Part shown: positions 47,544 through 56,115 of the stretch, piece by piece
Numbering within the stretch: position 1 is the first letter of the stretch
Layout: each line of letters opens with the position of its first letter
Assembly (NCBI RefSeq): GCF_013376105.1
Contig: NZ_JAAMFM010000014.1
Coordinates: 1-64,000, forward strand
Direction: 5' to 3'
Length of the DNA stretch: 64,000 bases
From: Arthrobacter wenxiniae
GTDB taxonomy: Bacteria > Actinomycetota > Actinomycetes > Actinomycetales > Micrococcaceae
Made by a program: the position numbers and the translations under genes
Notes under the pieces: generated by a model
What the model was told of the DNA's origin: nothing
The model's database searches: none
The model's input: only the letters and a program-made list of their open reading frames with translations

Positions 47544-48647
47544 CTAGGACGTGCGGGACACGGCGCTGCGGCCCAGCGCCGACAGTGCCTCTGAAATGGC
47601 ACCGTCAATGGGGAGCTGCGCCAAGGCGGTGAAGGCTGCGGTGCTGAGGTCGGCGATCATGGCCTCCGTGCCCGTCAGGGCCCCCGACTTGACCATGATT
47701 GAACACAGGCTGTCGATGTCGGCGTCGCTGAGGTCCTGCCGACCCAGATGCGTGTCAACAAATTCCCGATCCGCCTCGCCGGCCGCGGCGATCGTCAGGC
47801 CGACAAGCACCGTGCGCTTCCCCTCGCGGAGGTCGTCACCGGCCGGCTTGCCGGTCTGTGCCGGATCACCAAAGACGCCCAGGACGTCATCGCGCAGCTG
47901 GAAGGCCTCGCCCAGGGGCAGTGCGAAGGCGCTGTAGCCGGCCAGGAGTTCCGGGGAGGCCCCGGCCAGCGCACCGCCCAGCACCAGGGGATGTTCGGAG
48001 GAGTACTTTGCACTCTTGAACCGGATGATGGCCGCCGCCCGGGCGACGGCGGTGCTGTGCGGCTTGGTGGGTCCGGAGACTTCCTCGAGGATGTCAAGGT
48101 ACTGCCCGGCCATGACCTCGGTGCGCATCAGGTTGAATATGGCGCGGGCACGGCTTGCGGAACCCGAACCGATGGACGCAAACATCTCCTCGCTAAAGGA
48201 CAGGCACAGATCCCCGGTGAGGATGGCGGCCGCGTGCCCAAACCGTTCCCGGTCCAGGGCCCAGCCGCGGCCGGCGTGCAGGCTGCCGAACTGCCGGTGC
48301 ACGCTCGGGCCGCCGCGGCGGGTGTCCGAGCGGTCAATGATGTCGTCGTGGATGAGGGCCGCTGCCTGGAACAGCTCCAGGGCAGCCCCGGCCTTGATGA
48401 TTTCCTCGGCGCCGGGAGCGCCGCCGGCGCCGCGCCAGCCCCAGTAGCACAGGATTGCCCGCATTCGCTTTCCGCCCGTGACGAGCGACGCGATGGAATC
48501 GACCAGCACCAGGGCGTCGGGGGAGATGCCCGCCAGCAGCGTGCCCTTTTCGGCCAGGAATTCCTGCAGCGTCAGCGCCACCGCTGCGACAAACGCCTCC
48601 TGCTCAGCGGCCGTTGATTCCATGGGCGTGGTGGCAGATGCGGTCAT
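47544..48647 (-). CDS. idsA: Polyprenyl (geranylgeranyl-type) diphosphate synthase
   Basis: A 367-residue trans-isoprenyl diphosphate synthase. The first Asp-rich motif is DDIIDRSDTRRG near residue 98. The second, atypical one reads LRDDVLGVFGD near residue 250, and GGKRMRAIL is the substrate-side motif. It condenses IPP units to short or medium chains for menaquinone, carotenoids or lipid carrier. Synteny with the Rv2175c-like gene matches Rv2173 (idsA2). The chain length cannot be set by eye. Confidence 0.92.
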   Translation of the reverse strand: MTASATTPMESTAAEQEAFVAAVALTLQEFLAEKGTLLAGISPDALVLVDSIASLVTGGKRMRAILCYWGWRGAGGAPGAEEIIKAGAALELFQAAALIHDDIIDRSDTRRGGPSVHRQFGSLHAGRGWALDRERFGHAAAILTGDLCLSFSEEMFASIGSGSASRARAIFNLMRTEVMAGQYLDILEEVSGPTKPHSTAVARAAAIIRFKSAKYSSEHPLVLGGALAGASPELLAGYSAFALPLGEAFQLRDDVLGVFGDPAQTGKPAGDDLREGKRTVLVGLTIAAAGEADREFVDTHLGRQDLSDADIDSLCSIMVKSGALTGTEAMIADLSTAAFTALAQLPIDGAISEALSALGRSAVSRTS

Positions 48648-48735
48648 GCGGGGTGGGTCCTTGCTGTGGGTGGTGGGGTGCCGGCGCCCACTATGGCGCC
48701 CGCGGCGATTTGTCCATGGGTGCGGTGGAACAGGC

Positions 48736-49308
48736 CTATTTGAGTGATGCCGGGAGTACGCTGGCCCCGACTGTCACCGTTGACGTGGTCCCCGTCTGCA
48801 CGATGGCCACGTTCACACTTTCCTGTCCGGAGGCGCGCACAAAGGTTTTCGAGGGGGTGCCGTCAACCGAATTGCCCGGCAGCGCCGTGAACTTCTGGCC
48901 CTCGTACACCTTGGTGTAGTAGGCCAGCACGTCGGCTGGCTTGGCCGTCACGGTCTCGGTGAGGGATGCCACCGATATGGGTGTGGTCCGCTGCAGGCTG
49001 GATGCCTGGACCTCCGCACCCTTCATCAGGGGGATGAGCTTGACGGGGAATCCTGCCACCAGTTCCTTGGTGGCGGTTTCCGCGGTTGGCGTGGCAGAGG
49101 AGGCACCTGCGGTGGCGGACCCTGCCGGAGAGGAGGACGACGCCATTGATGCCGCAGGCGCCCCGACGCTGGAGGATGCGGCCGGCGTCGCCGGGCTGCC
49201 GGAGCAGCCCGTGAGCGCCATGGCCGCGGCAAGGACTGCCCCCGCGGGAAGCGCCCACCGCAACCGCCTGCCTGGGCGCAAGGGGGCAATATTGCTGCTG
49301 GTCATCAC
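48736..49308 (-). CDS. Hypothetical lipoprotein
   Basis: A 190-residue protein with a lipoprotein signal: basic start, hydrophobic LPAGAVLAAAMALTGC with lipobox LTGC. A Ser/Ala/Pro-rich spacer follows. The C-terminal 100 residues form a compact domain (AGFPVKLIPLMKGAEVQASSL, DVLAYYTKVYEGQKFTALPGN). Monocistronic, with the 54-bp repeat array upstream. No function recognised. Confidence 0.82.
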   Translation of the reverse strand: MMTSSNIAPLRPGRRLRWALPAGAVLAAAMALTGCSGSPATPAASSSVGAPAASMASSSSPAGSATAGASSATPTAETATKELVAGFPVKLIPLMKGAEVQASSLQRTTPISVASLTETVTAKPADVLAYYTKVYEGQKFTALPGNSVDGTPSKTFVRASGQESVNVAIVQTGTTSTVTVGASVLPASLK

Positions 49309-49382
49309 TTGTTTTCCTTAGCTGCCGGTGGCGGTGCAATGGCTCCTGTCCAGTTTACCCAATCGCGGCAGCCCGCCCGGCC

Positions 49383-49538
49383 GTGGCCTCCCACCGCTCG
49401 CAAGCTCGCGGCGGGCCCCTCGGCCACTAACGCTTAGTGGCCTCCCACCGCTCGCAAGCTCGCGGCGGGCCCCCCGGCCACTAACGCTTAGTGGCCTCCC
49501 ACCGCTCGCAAGCTCGCGGCGGGCCCCTCGGCCACTAA
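49383..49538 (+). repeat. Three tandem 54-bp palindromic repeats
   Basis: Units begin at 49383, 49437 and 49491. Each carries GTGGCC...GGCCAC ends and a GCTCGCAAGCTCGCGGCGGG core, and junctions read ACTAACGCTTAGT, itself a palindrome. Copies differ at only one or two positions; the third ends at CTAAG. They lie between the lipoprotein and dinB starts. A REP-like array; being 54 bp it keeps one open frame but is not thought to be translated. Confidence 0.92.
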
Positions 49539-49548
49539 GCTTGATCCG

Positions 49549-50853
49549 GTGGAACAGCATCCCCGCCGCATCCCGGAACGCCCCCGCCGGCCGGACAGCA
49601 GCCGCGCCGAGGCGGAACTGCGCCGCGGGCAGGAGGGCCGGGTCCTGGACCAGGCCGGATGCACCATCATGCACGTGGACATGGACGCCTTCTTCGTCTC
49701 CGTGGAACTTCGCGAGCGGCCGGAACTAAAGGGCCGCCAGGTCATTGTCGGCTTTCCGGAGGGGCGCTCGGTGGTGCTCTCGGCGTCGTACGAGGCCAGG
49801 GCGCTCGGGGTGCGCTCCGCCCTTCCCATGGCCACGGCCATGCGCATGGCCCCGTCCGCCGTCGTCATTGAACCGCGGCACGGCATCTACCACGAGGTCT
49901 CCACCCAGGTGATGGCATTGTTCAACTCCATCACGGACAAGGTGGAGCCGCTCAGCGTGGACGAGGCCTTCCTTGACATCTCCGGGGCCCTGCGGCGTCT
50001 GGGCGAGCCCCTGCACATCGGCGCCATGGTGCGCCGGCAGGTGGAGTCGCAGCTGGGAATCACGGCCTCGGTGGGGATAGCCGCCTCCAAGTTCGTGGCC
50101 AAGATCGCCTCCACGCGCTGCAAGCCGAATGGCATGCTTCTCATTGAGAAGGACCGCACCGTGGAGTACCTGCACACGCTTCCCGTCCAGGCGCTCTGGG
50201 GCGTTGGCGCCAAAACCCTTGAGGCACTCCAGCGGCTGGGCATCTTCACCGTCGCCGATGTCGCCGCCACCCCGGTGGCCGTGCTGAAAAAGACGCTTGG
50301 TGCCGGCGGCGTCGCGCTCCACAACCTGGCCTGGGGCATCGACCCACGGCCTGTCGCGCCGGTTCGCGTGGAAAAAAGCATTGGCGCGGAGGAGACGTTT
50401 GCCGTTGACACGTTCGACGACGACGTCCTCACCAAGGAACTGCTGCGGCTCTCGCACCGCGTGGCGGGGCGCCTGAGGGAGGCGGGGCTGGCCGGGCGGA
50501 CCCTGGCGCTGAAGATCAAGTACGCCGACTTTTCCGCCGTCAGCCGTTCCAAGGCGATGCCCGCGGGCATCGACAGCGCCGGGCAGATCTACGCCGGGGC
50601 CACGGAACTGCTGCGCGCCCTTGGCACGCGGCCGCAAAGCGTGAGGCTGGTGGGTGTCCGGGTGGAATCCCTGGAGCCGGCCAGCTCGGCACCGCTGCAG
50701 CTTGCCCTCGATCCGCGGGAGGACAATGGACGTAGCGCCGAGATGGTGGGGGATGCCATCGCAGCGAAGTTTGGCGCGGCCGGAATTGTGCCCGCCAGGC
50801 TGCTCAAAACCGTCCGCACCAACCTGGATCAGAACAGCCGGGAAACTTTTTGA
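49549..50853 (+). CDS. dinB: DNA polymerase IV (Y-family)
   Basis: A 434-residue translesion polymerase. Catalytic carboxylates are in HVDMDAFFVSVE (about residues 42-53) and LSVDEAFLDI near residue 138. SASYEARALGV is the finger motif. The HhH region (LWGVGAKTLEAL) and little-finger domain follow. The first 40 residues are a charged extension. The GTG start lies 11 nt past the repeat array. No SOS box is evident upstream. Confidence 0.93.
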   Translation: MEQHPRRIPERPRRPDSSRAEAELRRGQEGRVLDQAGCTIMHVDMDAFFVSVELRERPELKGRQVIVGFPEGRSVVLSASYEARALGVRSALPMATAMRMAPSAVVIEPRHGIYHEVSTQVMALFNSITDKVEPLSVDEAFLDISGALRRLGEPLHIGAMVRRQVESQLGITASVGIAASKFVAKIASTRCKPNGMLLIEKDRTVEYLHTLPVQALWGVGAKTLEALQRLGIFTVADVAATPVAVLKKTLGAGGVALHNLAWGIDPRPVAPVRVEKSIGAEETFAVDTFDDDVLTKELLRLSHRVAGRLREAGLAGRTLALKIKYADFSAVSRSKAMPAGIDSAGQIYAGATELLRALGTRPQSVRLVGVRVESLEPASSAPLQLALDPREDNGRSAEMVGDAIAAKFGAAGIVPARLLKTVRTNLDQNSRETF

Positions 50854-50955
50854 CAGGCCGCCCGGGAGGTGCCCTGCCCGGGTTTCAGTTCCGCCAAAAC
50901 ACGCCTATTGTTAGTAGTAGGAGTCAGCCATTAATGACTTCAAAACTCGTTGGTG

Positions 50956-50999
50956 CCCTGCGGGATCCGGTTCAAAAGACCGGTTCGCGTCCCACAGGG
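50956..50999 (+). other. Stable hairpin upstream of the DUF3040 gene
   Basis: CCCTGCGGGA...CCGGT pairs with ACCGGT...TCCCACAGGG across TCAAAAG with a small internal loop. It sits 70 nt before the gene, with no T-run after it. It could be a leader structure or small RNA element. Confidence 0.4.
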
Positions 51000-51067
51000 A
51001 ACTAATGCGGGCATAGAAGGCGTTAACGAGTTAAGACGTCCATGGCCCTGACATGAAGGAGGTCGTC

Positions 51068-51433
51068 ATGCCCCTCTCGGAGCACGAGCAAAGACTGCTT
51101 GACCAACTGGAGCAGCAGTTGCACGCCGAGGATCCAAAGTTCGCCCACACCCTGGCTTCGGATCCGGCGCGTTCATTGTCGACACGGCACATTGTGATCG
51201 GGGTCCTGGTCACGATTGCCGGCATCATGGTGTTGCTTGGCGGCGTGGCCCTCAAGATAATCGTGGTGGGGATCCTCGGCTTCCTCATTATGGGCGCCGG
51301 CGTGTACATCGCCATTTCCCGACCCAAGTTCAAGGGCAGCCCCACGGCAGGCGCCAAGTCCGCGACAAAGCAAAAGAGCGGCTTCATGAACAGCCTCGAG
51401 GAACGCTGGGAAGAGCGCCGCAAGGACCAGTAG
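51068..51433 (+). CDS. DUF3040 membrane protein
   Basis: A 121-residue actinobacterial protein. It starts MPLSEHEQRLLDQLEQQL, the family signature. Two transmembrane helices follow (IVIGVLVTIAGIMVLLGGVAL, IVVGILGFLIMGAGVYIAI), then a basic tail. The ATG at 51068 is preceded by AAGGAGG, against an earlier in-frame ATG at 51053. Commonly found upstream of mraZ in this group. Function unknown; a cell-envelope role is suggested by location. Confidence 0.9.
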   Translation: MPLSEHEQRLLDQLEQQLHAEDPKFAHTLASDPARSLSTRHIVIGVLVTIAGIMVLLGGVALKIIVVGILGFLIMGAGVYIAISRPKFKGSPTAGAKSATKQKSGFMNSLEERWEERRKDQ

Positions 51434-51812
51434 CCGCCAGCGCCCGGAGCCGCCCCGTGCGCGGGGCGTGACGTCACAGCTGGCCAAGGGGGCCGGAACC
51501 GGCACACACGGCCCCCCGAGCATCCGGACGAGCATGGAAGTGCCGACAACGCCCGCAGTGCGGGCTTTTTTTGTGCCCGAAAAGTCCCCCTCCACTTCCC
51601 GCCACCCGGCACCCTCCACTTCCCGCCACCCGGTCCAATTCGCTCCCTGGCAGGCCGGACTGGGGTGAAAAGGGGACACTCCTTGGGCTGCCACGGCGGT
51701 CCGTGGCCCGCGGGGCGAAATTTCCCTCCACCGCGCACCAGCGCTCGGATCCCAGCACTGGTGCGGAACATTCCGTGCGACACGCCCACTTTGGGACCTT
51801 CTGGCGTTGACG
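51434..51812. other. Gap before mraZ: terminator and short repeats
   Basis: No gene is supported. It contains the terminator at 51551-51572 and two copies of a 24-bp unit CCCTCCACTTCCCGCCACCCGGCA (51588-51635). The complement of that unit has GTGGCGGG and GTGGAGGG, resembling the MraZ boxes that follow. Confidence 0.7.
51551..51572 (+). terminator. Rho-independent terminator
   Basis: GCCCGC-AGT-GCGGGC followed by seven T residues, 117 nt past the DUF3040 stop. It separates that gene from the dcw cluster. Confidence 0.9.
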
Positions 51813-51838
51813 GTGGAGCATTGTGGAGTAAGGTGGAG
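51813..51838 (+). promoter_or_regulatory. MraZ-box array: three GTGGAG at 10-bp spacing
   Basis: GTGGAG starts at 51813, 51823 and 51833, exactly 10 bp apart and 60 nt before mraZ. MraZ proteins bind such spaced GTGG repeats to control their own operon. A looser GGTGGAAGG lies further down. Confidence 0.8.
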
Positions 51839-51897
51839 CGCGTAAGAGGGTAATGGTGGAAGGTTGTTCCAGCGGCTCGATGGGGAAGGTGGTGGGG

Positions 51898-52335
51898 ATG
51901 TTTCTCGGAACACACTCGCCGCGCCTTGACGAAAAGGGCCGGATCATCCTTCCAGCCAAGTTCCGGGAGGAACTGGCCGGTGGACTTGTCCTGACCAAGG
52001 GGCAGGAAAACTGCATCTACGTCTTCAGTGCCAGGGAGTTTGAAAAGGTCCATGCGGACATGGTCGGCGCGCCAATGCAAAACCGGCAGGCCAGGGACTA
52101 TATCCGCGTCTTTCTCTCCGGTGCGTCCGACGAGGTGCCGGACAAGCAGGGGCGTGTGACCATTCCGGCCACCCTCCGCGCGTATGCGGGTCTCGAGCGG
52201 GAGCTGGTGGTCATTGGTGCCGGCAACCGCGCTGAAATCTGGGACGCGGGCGCTTGGAGCAGCTACCTCGAGGCACAGGAGAAGGCTTTCTCGGAAATCG
52301 ACGAGGACGCCATCCCCGGTAACACCCAGCAATAA
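51898..52335 (+). CDS. mraZ: Transcriptional regulator MraZ
   Basis: A 145-residue AbrB-fold protein with two repeats: [20 protein letters not shown] at the start and [18 protein letters not shown] at about residue 80. It forms rings that bind the GTGGAG array and regulates the dcw genes. The ATG at 51898 gives the canonical [11 protein letters not shown] start, with GGAAGG upstream; 15 extra in-frame residues are unlikely. Confidence 0.96.
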   Translation: MFLGTHSPRLDEKGRIILPAKFREELAGGLVLTKGQENCIYVFSAREFEKVHADMVGAPMQNRQARDYIRVFLSGASDEVPDKQGRVTIPATLRAYAGLERELVVIGAGNRAEIWDAGAWSSYLEAQEKAFSEIDEDAIPGNTQQ

Positions 52336-52565
52336 CGAACCACCATGGGAATGACCCCGTTGTGAGCGGAAAATGGCCGGATCTTGGATGAGATCTCCAC
52401 CCGCCCGGCAGTGTCCATCCTGGCTCACCTTCCCCGGAGCCAGGCAGGACAGCGCTCGGCGCGGAGGGGGATCTGGTCCAAGAACCACAACCGGCGCCCC
52501 TGACCTGGCGCCGAACCCCAAGAAGCAGTGCGGACCCATCGAGAGCCATGAGAAACGGAGGCGTG

Positions 52566-53564
52566 ATGACGTCGGAAAATCCCGCGCCACCCACGTCCGC
52601 CCGCCACACCCCCGTTTTGAAGGACCGTTGCATCAACCTGCTGGCCCCCGCCTTCGAGACTGCCCGCCAGGCCGGCCGCACCCCGGTCGTCGTCGACGCC
52701 ACGCTCGGCATGGGAGGCCACAGCGAGGCCATGCTGCAGCGATTTGACGACCTCCACGTGGTTGGCATCGACCGGGACACCGAGGCGCTGGCCCTCGCGG
52801 GGGAAAGGCTTTCGCCCTTTGCCCCCCGGACCGACCTGGTCCACGCCGTTTACGACGAGATTGCGTCCGTCCTGGAGGATTTGGGCATCCCCGCCATCGA
52901 CGGCGTCCTCATGGATCTTGGCGTGTCCTCCCTCCAGCTGGATGAACGGGAGCGTGGCTTCGCCTACTCCTTTGACGCACCCCTGGACATGCGCATGGAC
53001 ACAAGCCGCGGACAGACGGCGGCCGACGTGGTCAACAGCTATTCAGAAGAGGACCTGGTGCGCATCATCCGCACCTGGGGCGAGGAAAAGTTTGCCGGCC
53101 GCATAGCCAACCGCATCGTTGCGGCGCGCAACAAGGCGCCCCTGACCCATACCGGAGAGCTGGTGGAGATCATCCGCAACGTGGTCCCGTCCGGGGCGGC
53201 CCGGACCGGCGGGCACCCCGCCAAGCGGACGTTCCAGGCACTTCGCATCGAGGTCAACGAGGAACTTGACGTGCTGGAACGCGCGGTCCCCGCCGCCGTT
53301 GACGCCCTGGCCCTGCACGGGCGGGCCGTGGTCATGTCCTACCACTCGCTGGAGGACAAGGTCGTCAAGGCCGTCTTTGCCGCCGGATCGCGCTCCAGCG
53401 CCCCGGCCGGGTTCCCCGTCGAACTCGAGGAACACAAGGCGACGCTGAAACGGCTGACCAAGGGAACGGAAGTTCCCACCGAGCAGGAAATTTCTGAAAA
53501 CCCCCGGGCCGCCTCCGCGCGGCTGCGGGCAGTGGAAAAAGTGAGAATCAGGAGCGCCGCATGA
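52566..53564 (+). CDS. rsmH: 16S rRNA (cytosine-1402-N4)-methyltransferase
   Basis: A 332-residue SAM-dependent enzyme. [15 protein letters not shown] opens the fold, [12 protein letters not shown] is the SAM motif, and [14 protein letters not shown] and [12 protein letters not shown] follow. The ATG at 52566 has GGAGG 4 nt away; an ATG at 52548 is less likely. It modifies C1402 in the ribosomal P-site. Overlaps ftsL by ATGA. Confidence 0.95.
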   Translation: MTSENPAPPTSARHTPVLKDRCINLLAPAFETARQAGRTPVVVDATLGMGGHSEAMLQRFDDLHVVGIDRDTEALALAGERLSPFAPRTDLVHAVYDEIASVLEDLGIPAIDGVLMDLGVSSLQLDERERGFAYSFDAPLDMRMDTSRGQTAADVVNSYSEEDLVRIIRTWGEEKFAGRIANRIVAARNKAPLTHTGELVEIIRNVVPSGAARTGGHPAKRTFQALRIEVNEELDVLERAVPAAVDALALHGRAVVMSYHSLEDKVVKAVFAAGSRSSAPAGFPVELEEHKATLKRLTKGTEVPTEQEISENPRAASARLRAVEKVRIRSAA

Positions 53565-54244
53565 GCCAGGCCGCAGCACGCATGGTCACCCCGACAGTGG
53601 GCAACACTGCCCGCGCACTGTCCCTGGACGAGCTGCATCCCGCAACGCGTCCGCCCACGGAGCGGAAGTCCCCGCATGCCCGGACGCCGCTGTCGCTGGT
53701 GGTGTCCGCACCGCGGCGGAGCCGCACGCCCGTGGTGGTGTCGCTGTTCCTGTTGGTGGTGGGAGCCCTGGCCGCCGTGCTGATGATGAGCGTGTCCGTC
53801 TCCCAGGGCCAGTACCAGCTGGTGGATCTGAAGAACCAGCAAACGGCACTGGAAAAGTCCAACCAGGCGCTGCAGCTGGACCTCTCGGCCCAGGAGGCAC
53901 CCCAGAGCCTGGTGGCGCGTGCCACCGGCATGGGCATGGTCCCGGCAGGCGCCACGGGCCAGATCGACCTCCAGACCAGGAAGGTGACCGGGAACCCGCT
54001 GCCGGCCACCGCCGCGACCAAGGGCCTGGTGATACTCCCGCCAGCCGACATTAACAAGCCTGAAGCGCAGCCCGCCAAGGCCGCGTCCGCAGCCCAGGAC
54101 GGCGGAACCGCTGCCAAGGCGGCGGCCCGGGCCGCCAAGGCGAAGGCGGGGGCATCTTCCGGCACGGCAGCGGCGGCGCCGGCCGCCGTGACACCGAATT
54201 TGAACGGCGGCACCATCCCCGCCCCGGCGCAGAAGGCCAGCTAA
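53561..54244 (+). CDS. ftsL: FtsL-like division protein
   Basis: A 227-residue bitopic protein. A basic N-terminal region of about 60 residues leads to one TM helix ([20 protein letters not shown]), then a coiled coil ([24 protein letters not shown]). It is placed between rsmH and the ftsI gene, the standard ftsL position. The C-terminal 70 residues are an Ala/Lys-rich tail, longer than typical FtsL (about 120). It should recruit FtsW/FtsI with FtsB. Confidence 0.85.
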   Translation: MSQAAARMVTPTVGNTARALSLDELHPATRPPTERKSPHARTPLSLVVSAPRRSRTPVVVSLFLLVVGALAAVLMMSVSVSQGQYQLVDLKNQQTALEKSNQALQLDLSAQEAPQSLVARATGMGMVPAGATGQIDLQTRKVTGNPLPATAATKGLVILPPADINKPEAQPAKAASAAQDGGTAAKAAARAAKAKAGASSGTAAAAPAAVTPNLNGGTIPAPAQKAS

Positions 54245-54306
54245 GGTTTTAGGAAAGCACACGGCGGACCCTGGCGTCCGCGCAGGCTAGACGGCAAGGA
54301 AAAGCA

Positions 54307-56115
54307 GTGGCACAAGACTCCACCAACACGGCACGGGGTGCAACTGCACACCAATTGAACAAGGTCGGCCGCGGCCGCATGCGCATTGGCTTCATCGCGA
54401 TGATCGTGTTCCTGCTGGTCATCGCCGGCAAGCTGGTGATGATCCAGGGCCTGGATGTCGGAAAGATGGCCGAGGCCGCCGAAACCCAGCGGACGGTGAA
54501 ACAGGTGCTGCCTGCCGTGCGCGGAAAAATCGTGGACGCCAACGGCAAGGTGCTGGCCGAGAGCATCCTGCGCTATGACATTACCGTCAACCAGGTCAAC
54601 AGCGCCCTGTACCCGGAGTACAAGCACTACGACCAGGCCACGCAAAAAACGCTGACGTACACCCGCGCGGAGGGACTCCAGCAGCTGGCCGACGTCCTCT
54701 CGCTCCCCATCGACCAGGTGCAGAAGGCAGCCACCGGGACCAAGGTCTTCAACTACATCGTCAGGGACGTCAGCCCGGCGGTCGAAGGCAAGGTCGCGGC
54801 GCTGGGCGTGCCGGGCATCTATTCGCAGGCACAGACCAAGCGTGTCTACCCGATGGGCTCGGTGGGCGGGCCGATCGTCGGTTTCGTGGGCTCCGACGGC
54901 AAGGGCCTGGCCGGGATCGAGCAGACCATGAACGCCAAGCTCACCGGCACTGACGGCTCGCGCACCTATCAGGCCGGCAAGAACGGCATCATCATTCCCA
55001 CGGCCCCCGTCGAGACCGTTCCCGCCGTCGACGGCCAGACGGTCAAGCTCACCATCAACGAGGACATCCAGTACTACGCCCAGCAGGCGGCGCAGCAGCA
55101 GAAGGAACAGTACAGCGCCGACTGGGCCAGCATCACCGTGCTGGAGGTCAAGACCGGCAAGGTCATCGCCATTGCGGACAGCGATTCCTATGACCCCAAC
55201 AATCCGGGTGCCTCCAAGACCGCGGACGTCGGCTCCAGGACCGTGAGCGACGTGGTGGAACCGGGATCCACCGAAAAGATCGTCACCACCTCGGGCGTCA
55301 TGGAAAAGGGCCTCTACAACCCGATGAGCCACTTCCTGGTGCCGCCGTCGCTCACCATCGGCGGCCAAACCTTTGACGACGCGTTCGTCCACGGCACCGA
55401 AAAACGCACCCTGGCGGGCATCATTGCCGACTCCATGAACACCGGCACTGTCATGGCGGGCTCCAAAATGACCAAGAAGGAGCGTTACGACTGGCTGCAC
55501 AAGTTCGGGGTGGGGCAGAGGACCGGGATCGACCTTCCCGGTGAAAGCCCCGGAATCCTCGTCCCCTGGCAGCAGTGGGACGGTCGCCAGGAGTACACGG
55601 TGCTGTTCGGCCAGGGCGTGGCCCAGACGCCCCTGCAGTCAGCCTTCATCTACCAGACAGTGGCGAATGACGGCATGCGGCTCAAACCCCAGATCATCGA
55701 CTCCACGACGGCCGCCGACGGCACGGTGGACACCGTCAGGCAGGCCCCCGGCATCAAGGTGATCTCCCCCAAGACCGCGGCGGAGGACCGGCTCATGCTG
55801 GAGGGCGTGGCCACCATGTCCCACTACAACGCCATTAACATTCCGGGCTACCGGGTGGGCGGCAAGACCGGGACGTCGGAGGCGCCGGCGGCGAACGGCG
55901 TCGGCTTTGACGGGTACACGTCGTCGTTCATTGGCATGGCGCCCATGGAGGACCCGCAGTACGTGGTGGCAATCACGGTCCAGCGGCCCAAGGGGAGCAT
56001 CTACGGCGTGACGCAGGGGGCTACATTTAATCAGGTGATGGGACAGGTCCTGCGCACCTACAACGTGCCGCCGTCCACAACGCCTCCCGCCATGCCGCCG
56101 AAGTTCTACAAGTAA
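54307..56115 (+). CDS. ftsI: Septal transpeptidase, class B PBP (FtsI/PBP3)
   Basis: A 602-residue penicillin-binding protein. It has an N-terminal TM helix (IGFIAMIVFLLVIAGKLVMI), a dimerisation domain with VRGKIVDANGKVLAES, and the transpeptidase domain: nucleophile Ser in PGSTEKI, SMNTGT (SxN), and KTGT. GTG start with AAGGAAAAG. No C-terminal PASTA domains are present. It crosslinks septal peptidoglycan with FtsW. Confidence 0.94.
   Translation: MAQDSTNTARGATAHQLNKVGRGRMRIGFIAMIVFLLVIAGKLVMIQGLDVGKMAEAAETQRTVKQVLPAVRGKIVDANGKVLAESILRYDITVNQVNSALYPEYKHYDQATQKTLTYTRAEGLQQLADVLSLPIDQVQKAATGTKVFNYIVRDVSPAVEGKVAALGVPGIYSQAQTKRVYPMGSVGGPIVGFVGSDGKGLAGIEQTMNAKLTGTDGSRTYQAGKNGIIIPTAPVETVPAVDGQTVKLTINEDIQYYAQQAAQQQKEQYSADWASITVLEVKTGKVIAIADSDSYDPNNPGASKTADVGSRTVSDVVEPGSTEKIVTTSGVMEKGLYNPMSHFLVPPSLTIGGQTFDDAFVHGTEKRTLAGIIADSMNTGTVMAGSKMTKKERYDWLHKFGVGQRTGIDLPGESPGILVPWQQWDGRQEYTVLFGQGVAQTPLQSAFIYQTVANDGMRLKPQIIDSTTAADGTVDTVRQAPGIKVISPKTAAEDRLMLEGVATMSHYNAINIPGYRVGGKTGTSEAPAANGVGFDGYTSSFIGMAPMEDPQYVVAITVQRPKGSIYGVTQGATFNQVMGQVLRTYNVPPSTTPPAMPPKFYK

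Noticed and set aside
49328-49729. Gene encoding 18-residue peptide repeats
   Set aside because: The frame arises because the 54-bp repeat is a multiple of three; it runs into dinB in the wrong frame and has no start signal.
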